Positions 16,215 to 24,003 of a stretch of DNA of 24,801 nucleotides are shown here, one piece after another. This DNA is from Bacteroidota bacterium (GTDB lineage Bacteria; Bacteroidota; Bacteroidia; Flavobacteriales; Flavobacteriaceae). The translations under genes and the position numbers were made by a program. Position 1 is the first letter of the stretch. Every line of letters begins with the position of its first letter. The notes beneath the pieces were generated by a model that was not told where the DNA came from, did no database searches, and was given only the letters and a program-made list of their open reading frames with translations. Location: assembly GCA_009937085.1 (NCBI GenBank), contig JAACDD010000092.1, forward strand, positions 1 to 24,801, read 5' to 3'.

Positions 16215-18884
16215 ATGAAATATATACATTGTTTTATTTGGTCAGCGTTGTTATTGACCCTAGAAGTTTTGGGTCAAAACATCAGATTCGAAGGGGTAGT
16301 TTTAGACAGCTTGGGCGTTGCAATTTCCACTGCCAATGTGGTAGCAAAAAACCAAGAAACAAACCGGATGGATAGTTTCGCTATTTCAGATTTGGACGGA
16401 AAATTTTCAATAGGGATAAAAAAAGATGTTCCCTACATAATCAAGGTATCCTATTTGGGTTTTAAGCCTGTTCAGCTAGATCGAAATTCTTCAACGGATA
16501 TAAATGAAGTTATTGTGTTGTACGAGCAAGCCGAGCAGTTGGAAGGCGTTGAAGTGACCTACGAAATGCCAGTTTCCATTCAGGGTGATACTATCGTGTA
16601 TGATGCCGATTCGTTTAACACAGGTTCTGAGCGTAAGTTACGTGATGTACTTGAAAACTTACCAGGAGTAGAAATCAACAGCGATGGACAGATTGAAGTT
16701 GAAGGAAGGCAAGTAAATAAAGTCATGGTAGAGGGAAAAGATTTCTTTGATGGCGATTCAAAAATTGCCACCGAAAACATTCCCGCGAATGCGATTGATA
16801 AGGTACAAGTGCTTAAGAATTTTAATGAAGTTTCGCAGCTTGGCGGTGTGACAAATAACGACGACAGCATGGCGATTAACATCAAGCTGAAAGAAGGAAA
16901 AGACAAGTTTTGGTTTGGTGAAATTGGCGCTGGCGGCGGTGAAAAAGAGCGCTTTATTCTAAACCCAAAAGTATTTTATTACAGTCCTAAAACGAGTATC
17001 AATTTTCTGGGAAATAGAAATAACCTAGGCGATAACCCCTTTACACGTCAAGACTACTTTCGCTTTACCGGCGGATTTCGAAATCAAAGTAATCGAAGCG
17101 GTTCTTCAATCCGAATTCAAACCGATGATGTTGGGCTAACCAACCTCCAGAACAACAATGCGGCATCTATTGAAAATGATTTTGCGGCAACGAATTTTTC
17201 GCATTCACCCAAAAAGGGACTGGACTTTTCGGGCTTCGCTATTGTATCGAAAAACAACACCCGCATTAAGTCCTTGCGAGAGCGCACTTTTACCACAACT
17301 GGAGTTACAGAAACTACGGATAATAATTTTGATCAAACCAACACATCTCAGTTGTATAAACTGAGTGTGTTGTACAATGCTAACCCAAACTTTCAGTTTG
17401 AGTATGATGTTTTTTACCGAACCGCTGATGAAGATGAGTTTAGCCAAATAACCTCAACAGCAAGATGGCAAGAAGATATTGCTTCTAACCGTACGCAAAA
17501 ACCACAGCAACTCAATCAAAATTTAAACGCGTATTTCACTATTAACGAGAAGCATATTTTTGCGTTTGAACTTCAACATTCAATACAGGAAGAAAACCCT
17601 GTTTATAAACTCCAAAAAGAACGAATTTTATTTCCTGATGTGTTGCCACTTCCGCAACAGTCAGACGGCTATTTGGTACAACAAAATCGCTTTACCAAAA
17701 CCAACAAGCTCGACGGGCGCCTAGAGTATTATTATATGTTAACTGATTTATCTAGCATAAACCTGACTGCAGGAACCACACAAGTACGTCAAGATTACGA
17801 TTCAAGTATGGGGAATTATGTCGATGGTGAACTGGATGTTTTTGATGAGGTAAACTTAGTAAATGATGCGCGTCTCGAATTTTCTGATATTTACACTGCC
17901 TTGCGCTATAGGTTAAAAAGTGGAAAGTTTACATTTAACCCTGGACTTACACTTCACCAATACGATATCAATACCATTCAAGCCAATACACTTGAAACTG
18001 ACGAAACTAGGGTTTTACCTGATGTGTGGATTAGCTATCAAATGCGTAAGTCGGAGAACTTGCGTTTTACCTACAAAGCACAGCTTCAGTATTCCGATTT
18101 GAGTAGATTAGGCGATGCATATACCTTTAATAATTACAACCGACTATTGTTGGGAAACAGTAGCTTAAAGCCAGCATACTTTAACAATTTCACGTTGAAT
18201 TATTTCAACTTTAATATGTTTAATTTCACCAACATTTTTGTTAGATTAAACTATAGAAAACAGTTTGACACCTTTAAAACGGTGAATCAAATTAATGGTA
18301 TAAATAGAGAGTCTTCGCCGTTTAATTCTCCAAAAGCAGAAGAGCGTATTAACCTCAGTGGAAGATTGCAAAAAAGGTTTAATAATGTAAAAACGAGTTT
18401 TACACTTAGAGCCAATAAAAACACATCGTACAATATTGTAAACGACGATTTACGCAGATTTGATTATCTCACCCAATTTGGTAGCGCGAGTGTGGCAACT
18501 AATTTTAAGGCTGCGCCAAATGTTGAACTCGGCTACAGCTACAACATCAACCGATCGAAAGACGAAGACCAAGTAGTACACTATATAACCGAGCGTCCAT
18601 TTGTGGGTATTGACGCTGCTTTTTTGAACGGGTTTATCTTTTTGGCAGAGTATAGTTATTTTGATTACAGACAAGGAAGTACATCCCTAAATACCTATGA
18701 CGACCTTACCATGTCACTTATATATAACAAAAAAGATAGCCCCTGGGAGTTGAGTGTTCAAGCAAATAATGTCTTAGGAAACGAAAGTATTAACCGCGAT
18801 AATTTTTCTGGAATTACCCAAACTACTACGCTATACATGATTCAGCCACGATACATATACTTTATGTTGAAATACTTTCTTTAG
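16215..18884 (+). CDS. TonB-receptor-like outer membrane beta-barrel with carboxypeptidase-regulatory-like domain
   Basis: An 889-residue outer membrane protein. After the signal peptide (about MKYIHCFIWSALLLTLEVLGQ) comes a beta-sandwich of the CarboxypepD_reg-like type (residues ~22-105: RFEGVVLDSLGVAIS, SDLDGKFSIGI, VSYLGFKPV). A plug-like segment follows (~110-230, LRDVLENLPGVEINSDGQIE, KVMVEGKDFF), and then a long series of alternating-hydrophobicity strands typical of the outer-membrane beta-barrel family allied with TonB receptors, ending in aromatic YFMLKYFL. I see no SusD partner, so this is not a standard polysaccharide-uptake pair. The 3-bp gap after the GLPGLI gene indicates one operon. 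No frameshift was seen. The substrate is unknown. The next gene's promoter starts 2 bp after its stop codon. Confidence 0.9.
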   Translation: MKYIHCFIWSALLLTLEVLGQNIRFEGVVLDSLGVAISTANVVAKNQETNRMDSFAISDLDGKFSIGIKKDVPYIIKVSYLGFKPVQLDRNSSTDINEVIVLYEQAEQLEGVEVTYEMPVSIQGDTIVYDADSFNTGSERKLRDVLENLPGVEINSDGQIEVEGRQVNKVMVEGKDFFDGDSKIATENIPANAIDKVQVLKNFNEVSQLGGVTNNDDSMAINIKLKEGKDKFWFGEIGAGGGEKERFILNPKVFYYSPKTSINFLGNRNNLGDNPFTRQDYFRFTGGFRNQSNRSGSSIRIQTDDVGLTNLQNNNAASIENDFAATNFSHSPKKGLDFSGFAIVSKNNTRIKSLRERTFTTTGVTETTDNNFDQTNTSQLYKLSVLYNANPNFQFEYDVFYRTADEDEFSQITSTARWQEDIASNRTQKPQQLNQNLNAYFTINEKHIFAFELQHSIQEENPVYKLQKERILFPDVLPLPQQSDGYLVQQNRFTKTNKLDGRLEYYYMLTDLSSINLTAGTTQVRQDYDSSMGNYVDGELDVFDEVNLVNDARLEFSDIYTALRYRLKSGKFTFNPGLTLHQYDINTIQANTLETDETRVLPDVWISYQMRKSENLRFTYKAQLQYSDLSRLGDAYTFNNYNRLLLGNSSLKPAYFNNFTLNYFNFNMFNFTNIFVRLNYRKQFDTFKTVNQINGINRESSPFNSPKAEERINLSGRLQKRFNNVKTSFTLRANKNTSYNIVNDDLRRFDYLTQFGSASVATNFKAAPNVELGYSYNINRSKDEDQVVHYITERPFVGIDAAFLNGFIFLAEYSYFDYRQGSTSLNTYDDLTMSLIYNKKDSPWELSVQANNVLGNESINRDNFSGITQTTTLYMIQPRYIYFMLKYFL

Positions 18885-18893
18885 CTATATTTG
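18867..18893 (+). promoter_or_regulatory. Promoter of the 331-residue outer-membrane-like gene (TTG-N16-TATATTTG)
   Basis: TATATTTG at 18886-18893 is a perfect -7 box, with TTG at 18867-18869 at slightly short spacing. The -33 element lies inside the end of the barrel gene. The ATG at 18917 is 23 bp downstream, so this gene has its own transcription start. Confidence 0.6.
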
Positions 18894-18916
18894 TATAAAA
18901 TCTAAAAACCCAAATT

Positions 18917-19912
18917 ATGAAACGCTCAATATTATTTTTATCTCTTTTTGCTGCTACATTTTCATCTGCACAACTTTTTGATGATTTAGATGCTATCCTA
19001 GCTGCAACAAATAATGATGCACAAACGCTAAGTCAAGCGTTTATTGCTCCTTTGGGGCAGTCGTTAACATACAGCCTCAACAGTGGTTGGGCAAACTCGG
19101 CAAAAACACATAAAAAATTTGGCTTCGACATTACCGTTGGTGTTGTCTCACCCAGCGTATCGGATGAAGCAAAATCCTTCAATATTAATGCGTTAAACCT
19201 TCAGGAGCTTGAGTCTGACTTTACTACGGCAAGCACCGTTTTTGGTGCAGATAGCAATACAACATTTTATTACGAACTCCAGCTTCCTGATAACTCGACT
19301 ATCAGACAAAATGTAGAATTGCCAGGCGGCCTTGGTGATGATTTGATAATGAATTCATTGCCAACACCGTATCTACAAGTAGGCTTAGGCTTGCTTTTTG
19401 ACACAGATATAATTGTTCGATATATACCTAATGTAGAAAATGAAGGGGCTGAATTTGGTCTTTTTGGAATTGGACTTAAGCACAGTTTGACACAATATTT
19501 AGGTCTGGTTGACAAACTTCCTTTAAATATTTCTGCTTTGGCAGCATACTCAAAAATGAATGTTGAGTATGAATTAAGTAGTGCCAATCCAGATCAAATG
19601 GTTGCTTATGATATTAGCACCTTTACCTTACAGGCTTTAGCTTCATTAGATTTTCCAATCATTAGTTTGGTTGGTGGCTTTGGCTATGGCAAGGGTGATG
19701 TTAACTTTGATATGCTGGGCGATTATACAATTTCCTTGGTAGATGGAACTTCTAAAAGTCTTAACAATCCCATAAGCTTTGAAAACTCTTATACAGGCAC
19801 AAATGCCATGATTGGCGTTAGAGCCAATTTGGCCTTTATAAAACTTTTTGCCAACTACACGCTGCAGGAATTTAACACCTTAAACGCTGGAGTTTCCTTT
19901 AGTTTCCGTTAA
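18917..19912 (+). CDS. Exported outer-membrane-like protein, possibly DUF6588-type
   Basis: A 331-residue protein with a clear signal peptide (MKRSILFLSLFAATFSSAQ) and then LFDDLDAILAATNNDAQTL, followed by FIAPLGQSLTYSLNSGWANSA. The rest consists of alternating polar and hydrophobic strands and Gly-rich turns (GGFGYGKGDVNF). It ends in AGVSFSFR, consistent with a beta-barrel whose last strand terminates in an aromatic residue followed by Arg. The N-terminal pattern resembles flavobacterial DUF6588 proteins, but this is from memory and not a strong match. No enzymatic motif is visible. It is transcribed from its own promoter and followed by a 143-bp gap before metK. Confidence 0.75.
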   Translation: MKRSILFLSLFAATFSSAQLFDDLDAILAATNNDAQTLSQAFIAPLGQSLTYSLNSGWANSAKTHKKFGFDITVGVVSPSVSDEAKSFNINALNLQELESDFTTASTVFGADSNTTFYYELQLPDNSTIRQNVELPGGLGDDLIMNSLPTPYLQVGLGLLFDTDIIVRYIPNVENEGAEFGLFGIGLKHSLTQYLGLVDKLPLNISALAAYSKMNVEYELSSANPDQMVAYDISTFTLQALASLDFPIISLVGGFGYGKGDVNFDMLGDYTISLVDGTSKSLNNPISFENSYTGTNAMIGVRANLAFIKLFANYTLQEFNTLNAGVSFSFR

Positions 19913-19918
19913 AAAATA

Positions 19919-19948
19919 TTGCAATTTATTGTTTCAGTTGTATATTTG
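19919..19948 (+). promoter_or_regulatory. Promoter of the metK methionine operon (TTG-N19-TATATTTG)
   Basis: TTG at 19919-19921 and TATATTTG at 19941-19948 fit the Bacteroidota promoter with 19-bp spacing. Transcription should begin around 19953-19956, giving a leader of about 100 nt before metK, unusually long compared with the ~10-25 nt leaders of other units here. Confidence 0.65.
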
Positions 19949-19952
19949 CACT

Positions 19953-20055
19953 CACAGAGGAAGGATTTGACTGATTGCAACCTCTCAAAAAAACTGCTAA
20001 AACAGCTTGCTTTTGATGAGTACAATCGGTCTCTATTCTTTACAAAAGCAATATA
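19953..20055 (+). ncRNA. Structured metK leader, candidate SAM-sensing riboswitch of uncertain class
   Basis: The leader contains a hairpin AGAGG (19956-19960) / CCTCT (19981-19985). Its loop reads GGATTTGACTGATTGCAA, close to the conserved loop of SAM-II elements (GATTT-AC), and GCAACC (19977-19982) recalls the S-box. A GCTAAAA (19996-20002), also seen in SAM-II and similar to the S-box TGCTAA, follows. Two long complementarities are present: GACTGATTG (19969-19977) with CAATCGGTC (20023-20031), nine pairs including one G-U; and TTGCTTTTG (20007-20015) with CAAAAGCAA (20043-20051), nine perfect pairs ending 4 nt before the ATG. The second would mask the ribosome entry region. There is no U-tract terminator, so control of translation is more likely than attenuation. 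Class membership is inferred from remembered consensus, not a covariance search. Confidence 0.6.
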
Positions 20056-21303
20056 ATGTCATATTTTTTTACATCAGAGTCAGTAGGAGAGGGGCACCCA
20101 GACAAGGTTGCCGACCAAATTAGTGATGCGCTATTAGATCATTTTATTGCCTTTGACCCATCCAGTAAGGTTGCCTGTGAAACATTAGTTACAACAGGCC
20201 AAGCGATTGTTGCTGGCGAAGTTAAAAGCAATACCTACCTCGATTTACAAACCATTACACGAAATACCATTAACCGCATTGGTTACACTGAAGACGCCTA
20301 TCAATTTTCTGGTGATTCTTGTGGTGTTATCTCGCTCATTCATGAACAGTCTGATGACATCAATCAAGGCGTAGAACGCGAGGAGGATAAACAACAAGGC
20401 GCAGGTGATCAGGGAATTATGTTCGGTTACGCAAACAACGAAACTGAAAATCACATGCCTTTGGCACTTGATATTGCGCACAACATCATGCGTGTGTTAG
20501 CTGATTTTAGAAGAGAAAAAACACAAATTCCGTACCTAAGACCAGACGCCAAATCACAAGTTACGTTGGAGTATAGCGATGATAACAAACCGCTGCGTGT
20601 AGATACCATTGTGATTTCTACCCAACACGATGCTTTTGACGTGGATGATGTCATGCTAGCAAAAATCAGAAAAGACTTAATCGAATTGGTAATTCCTAAA
20701 GTTGTGTCAAGCTATTCCAAAGAAATTCAAGACTTGTTTGGAGCTGACATTGCGTATCATATCAATCCAACAGGGAAGTTTGTTATTGGAGGTCCTCATG
20801 GCGATACCGGTTTAACAGGGCGTAAAATTATTGTAGATACCTATGGCGGAAAAGGCGCTCACGGTGGTGGCGCGTTTAGCGGTAAAGATCCATCCAAAGT
20901 GGATAGAAGTGCTGCTTATGCAGCACGCCATATTGCCAAAAATTTGGTAGCTGCCGGAATATGCGATGAAGTTTTAGTGCAGTTAAGTTATGCTATTGGA
21001 GTGGCTGCGCCAACGTCAATTTTCATAAACACCTATGGCACGGCAAAAACGAATCTTAACGATTCGGAAATTGCGGAAAAAATTTCCAAGCTAGTTGACT
21101 TAACACCATACGGAATTGAGCAACGTCTAAAACTTAGAAACCCGATCTATTTTGAAACTGCAGCCTACGGACATATGGGTAGAACACCCAAAATCGTAAA
21201 AAAGACTTTCGAGTCGCCCTATAACGGTCGCATAGACTGCGAGGTGGAGTTATTCACCTGGGAAAAACTCGATTTAGTACAAACATTCAAAACACAATTT
21301 TAA
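20056..21303 (+). CDS. metK: S-adenosylmethionine synthetase
   Basis: A 415-residue cytoplasmic enzyme that makes SAM from methionine and ATP. The ATP-site motif GEGHPDKVADQ with His14 opens the protein. GAGDQGIMFGYA, the methionine-loop region, GPHGDTGLTGRKIIVDTYGG and the phosphate-binding HGGGAFSGKDPSKVDRS follow in the standard order. The length is slightly above E. coli MetK (384), mainly at the C-terminus (ESPYNGRIDCEVELFTWEKL), which I recognise as common in Bacteroidota. It is the first gene of the methionine operon and the only one preceded by a structured leader, so its translation is the probable control point. The start codon is fixed by the leader helix and the family N-terminus. 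Confidence 0.97.
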   Translation: MSYFFTSESVGEGHPDKVADQISDALLDHFIAFDPSSKVACETLVTTGQAIVAGEVKSNTYLDLQTITRNTINRIGYTEDAYQFSGDSCGVISLIHEQSDDINQGVEREEDKQQGAGDQGIMFGYANNETENHMPLALDIAHNIMRVLADFRREKTQIPYLRPDAKSQVTLEYSDDNKPLRVDTIVISTQHDAFDVDDVMLAKIRKDLIELVIPKVVSSYSKEIQDLFGADIAYHINPTGKFVIGGPHGDTGLTGRKIIVDTYGGKGAHGGGAFSGKDPSKVDRSAAYAARHIAKNLVAAGICDEVLVQLSYAIGVAAPTSIFINTYGTAKTNLNDSEIAEKISKLVDLTPYGIEQRLKLRNPIYFETAAYGHMGRTPKIVKKTFESPYNGRIDCEVELFTWEKLDLVQTFKTQF

Positions 21304-21312
21304 TTATATATT

Positions 21313-22587
21313 ATGAGTCAATCTAAATTTGCTACAAAAGCCTTACACGAAGGGCACGATGTAACACAAACACAAGGAACACGTGCGGTACCATTGTATC
21401 AATCCACCTCTTTTGTTTTTAACAATGCCGACCACGCTGCTAACCTTTTTGCACTTGCAGAGCCTGGCTATATTTACACAAGGCTGAACAACCCAACAAA
21501 TGATGTGTTAGAACAGCGTATGGCTAGCCTTGAGGGCGGTATTGCAGCTGTGGCTACATGTTCTGGTACAGCAGCAGCGTCTACAGGAATTCTAACGTTT
21601 CTGAAAGCTGGCGATCATATAGTTTCTTCAAATAGTTTGTATGGTGGCTCGTATAATATGCTAAAATCAATGCTTCCACGCTTTGGTATTACAACCACTT
21701 TTGTAGACCCTAACGATGTATCTAATTTTGATGCTGCAATACAAGAGAATACACGTTTGATTTTTGCGGAGTCGCTAGGAAATCCAAAATTAGATGTACT
21801 TGATTTAAAAGCTATTTCAGCAGTAGCTAAAAAGCACAAAATTCCATTTATGGTAGATAATACGGTAGCTACTCCTGCGCTTTTAAAACCAATTGAGCAC
21901 GGAGCTAACATCGTTATTCACTCACTTACTAAGTACATTAACGGAAACGGAACTTCCATGGGAGGTGTAATTATTGATGCCGGTACTTTTGATTGGTCAA
22001 GTGGTAAATTCCCAGAATTTACGTCGCCTTCGCCATCATATCATGGTCTAAACTACCACGAAGCTTTAGGGCCAGCAGCTTACATTGCACGTATTCGTGT
22101 TGAAGGATTACGTGACCTTGGAGCCGCAATTAGTCCGTTTAACGCTTTTCAAATTATTCAAGGGATAGAAACGCTTGAAGTGAGAATGCAAAAGCACAGC
22201 CAAAGCGCACTTGAATTAGCGGAATGGCTAAGCGAAAACGAGTCCGTAGAATGGGTAAATTACCCAGGTTTACCATCTAGTAAATACAAAGCTTTGGCAG
22301 ATGAATATCTTCCAAATGGTAAAAGTGGCGTTGTTACTTTTGGTGCCAAAGGAGGGTTTGAAGCGGCTAAGAAAATTGCCGATAACACCAAGATATTTTC
22401 ATTACTTGCCAATTTTGGAGATTCCAAATCATTGATTATCCACAACGCAAGTACCACGCACCAACAGCTTACACCCGAGCAACAAGAAGATACGGGTGTT
22501 ACTAGCGATCTTATTCGTTTGTCTGTTGGGTTGGAAAATATCGAAGACTTAAAAGCAGACTTACAAGCGGCGTTTGATACGTTGTAA
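21313..22587 (+). CDS. metY: O-acetylhomoserine sulfhydrylase
   Basis: A 424-residue PLP enzyme of the Cys/Met metabolism family that converts O-acetylhomoserine and sulfide to homocysteine. Landmarks are RAVPLYQSTSFVF, YTRLNNPTND, CSGTAAASTG in the cofactor loop, the PLP Asp in VDNTVATP and the Schiff-base Lys207 in IHSLTKYINGNGTSMGG. The GNGTS following the lysine and the long C-terminal half are the MetY type, distinct from the GQGR of the second sulfhydrylase downstream. It lies 9 bp after metK and 22 bp before metX, which would make its substrate. Whether it also accepts O-acetylserine cannot be judged. Confidence 0.93.
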   Translation: MSQSKFATKALHEGHDVTQTQGTRAVPLYQSTSFVFNNADHAANLFALAEPGYIYTRLNNPTNDVLEQRMASLEGGIAAVATCSGTAAASTGILTFLKAGDHIVSSNSLYGGSYNMLKSMLPRFGITTTFVDPNDVSNFDAAIQENTRLIFAESLGNPKLDVLDLKAISAVAKKHKIPFMVDNTVATPALLKPIEHGANIVIHSLTKYINGNGTSMGGVIIDAGTFDWSSGKFPEFTSPSPSYHGLNYHEALGPAAYIARIRVEGLRDLGAAISPFNAFQIIQGIETLEVRMQKHSQSALELAEWLSENESVEWVNYPGLPSSKYKALADEYLPNGKSGVVTFGAKGGFEAAKKIADNTKIFSLLANFGDSKSLIIHNASTTHQQLTPEQQEDTGVTSDLIRLSVGLENIEDLKADLQAAFDTL

Positions 22588-22609
22588 ATTTTAAAAGAAT
22601 AAAGGCAAT

Positions 22610-23581
22610 ATGTCATCACTTCAAAAACATACCATACCTTCTTTTCGGTTGCAAAGCGGCAGGGTTCTCCCTTTGACGTTGACGTATCAAGTGTTTGGAA
22701 AACCCCTTGATAGCGCACCCGTTGTGTTGGTAAATCACTCGCTTACAGGCAACTCTGTTGTTTCAGGCGAAGACGGTTGGTGGAATGATATTATCGGTCC
22801 AAAAAAGCTGATAGACACTGAAGTGTATAGCATTATTGCCTTTAATTTTCCTGGAAATGGCTTTGACGATAATTTCCTAATTGATTATAAAGACTGGGTT
22901 TTACGCGATATTTCTGAAGCATTTAAAATTGCGTTAGACGAACTTAATATTTCTGAATTATTTGCTGCAATTGGTGGCTCTATTGGAGGTGCATTGGCTT
23001 GGGAAATGGCGGTTTCATATCCGCAGTTTATCCAAAACGTAATCCCGATTGCATGTCATTGGGAAGCCTCTGACTGGATTTTGGCGAATGTGCTATTACA
23101 AGATCGATTATTACATAACTCTGATAATCCCCTTGAGGATGCGCGTATTCACGCGATGTTATGCTACCGAACACCGCAGTCTTTTAAGTCTAGGTTTGGA
23201 CGTACGATTAATCCCAATTTTGACAAATACAATGTTGAAACTTGGTTGTTGCATCATGGCGATCAATTGGCAGGTCGATTTGATGTGCGTGCTTATATGG
23301 CTATGAACCACTTGCTTGGTACTGTTGATATTTGTCAAGACCGACCTTCTTTTGAGCAATTGGTAGAAAAGGTAACGGGAAATATTTATTTGGTTTCAAT
23401 TGATACCGACTTGTTTTTCACACACGAAGACAACCGCGAAACCTACCGAAGATTAATGAATGCAAAGCCGAATGTGTTTTTTAAAACCATCACGTCTATC
23501 CATGGACACGATGCGTTTCTTATCGAACACGACCAACTCAACGCATTGCTAAGTGATGTGTTTAAACTTACACGAATATGA
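22610..23581 (+). CDS. metX: Homoserine O-acyltransferase (acetyltransferase, MetX-type)
   Basis: A 323-residue alpha/beta-hydrolase enzyme activating homoserine with an acyl group from CoA, the committed step of methionine synthesis. The early LVNHSLTGNS segment forms the oxyanion region. The nucleophile elbow is GGSIGG with Ser124, the Asp is about 267 in IDTDLFF and the His is 300 in GHDAFL, all in MetX order. It is shorter than typical MetX proteins (~350-380), apparently with a trimmed lid between residues 150 and 230. Acetyl rather than succinyl specificity is inferred from the adjacent MetY. Its TGA overlaps the next gene as ATGA (23578-23581). Confidence 0.88.
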   Translation: MSSLQKHTIPSFRLQSGRVLPLTLTYQVFGKPLDSAPVVLVNHSLTGNSVVSGEDGWWNDIIGPKKLIDTEVYSIIAFNFPGNGFDDNFLIDYKDWVLRDISEAFKIALDELNISELFAAIGGSIGGALAWEMAVSYPQFIQNVIPIACHWEASDWILANVLLQDRLLHNSDNPLEDARIHAMLCYRTPQSFKSRFGRTINPNFDKYNVETWLLHHGDQLAGRFDVRAYMAMNHLLGTVDICQDRPSFEQLVEKVTGNIYLVSIDTDLFFTHEDNRETYRRLMNAKPNVFFKTITSIHGHDAFLIEHDQLNALLSDVFKLTRI

Positions 23582-24003
23582 ATGTAAAACTAACGCATAA
23601 AGCAGGCTATCACGCCACTATGGAAAACGATAGAGGGCATCAAGTAGCTATTGATAATAAAGCTGTAGACAACCCCCAAGGTGCAAGCCCCATGGAGCTT
23701 TTGCTTATGGGCGTAGCTGGCTGTTCAAGCATTGATATCATTTCAATCTTAAACAAACAAAAAGTGCCTTTTGATTCATTGGAAATTGATGTTGACGGAG
23801 AACGGGATGACAAGCCTGCACCTTCGCTATTTACCAAAATCCATGCTACAGTTCGTGTTTCTGGTGATGTAAAACCTGAAAAAATTTACAGAGCAGCCCA
23901 TTTGTCATTCACAAAGTATTGTTCAGTATCTTTAACCTTAGCGGCAACAGCCGAAATTAGTTTTTCAGTAATCGTTAATGATATCCACTATGTCAAAGCA
24001 TAA
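23578..24003 (+). CDS. OsmC/Ohr-family protein
   Basis: A 141-residue soluble protein of the OsmC superfamily. The two family cysteines are Cys49 in MGVAGCSSIDIISIL and Cys115 in FTKYCSVSLTL, which in characterised relatives reduce organic hydroperoxides. It resembles the YhfA-like branch, whose function is poorly known, more than true Ohr. It is coupled on both sides: ATGA overlap with metX and a 14-bp overlap with the following sulfhydrylase. That firmly embeds it in the methionine operon. A role in protecting sulfur intermediates or handling reactive sulfur is a guess from context only. Confidence 0.9.
   Translation: MNVKLTHKAGYHATMENDRGHQVAIDNKAVDNPQGASPMELLLMGVAGCSSIDIISILNKQKVPFDSLEIDVDGERDDKPAPSLFTKIHATVRVSGDVKPEKIYRAAHLSFTKYCSVSLTLAATAEISFSVIVNDIHYVKA

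Noticed and set aside
19951..20020. Calling the metK leader a standard S-box (SAM-I) element
   Set aside because: The closing helix would be only CTCA/TGAG and begins before the predicted transcription start; the P2/P3 architecture of SAM-I is not present. Only a class-uncertain leader is claimed.
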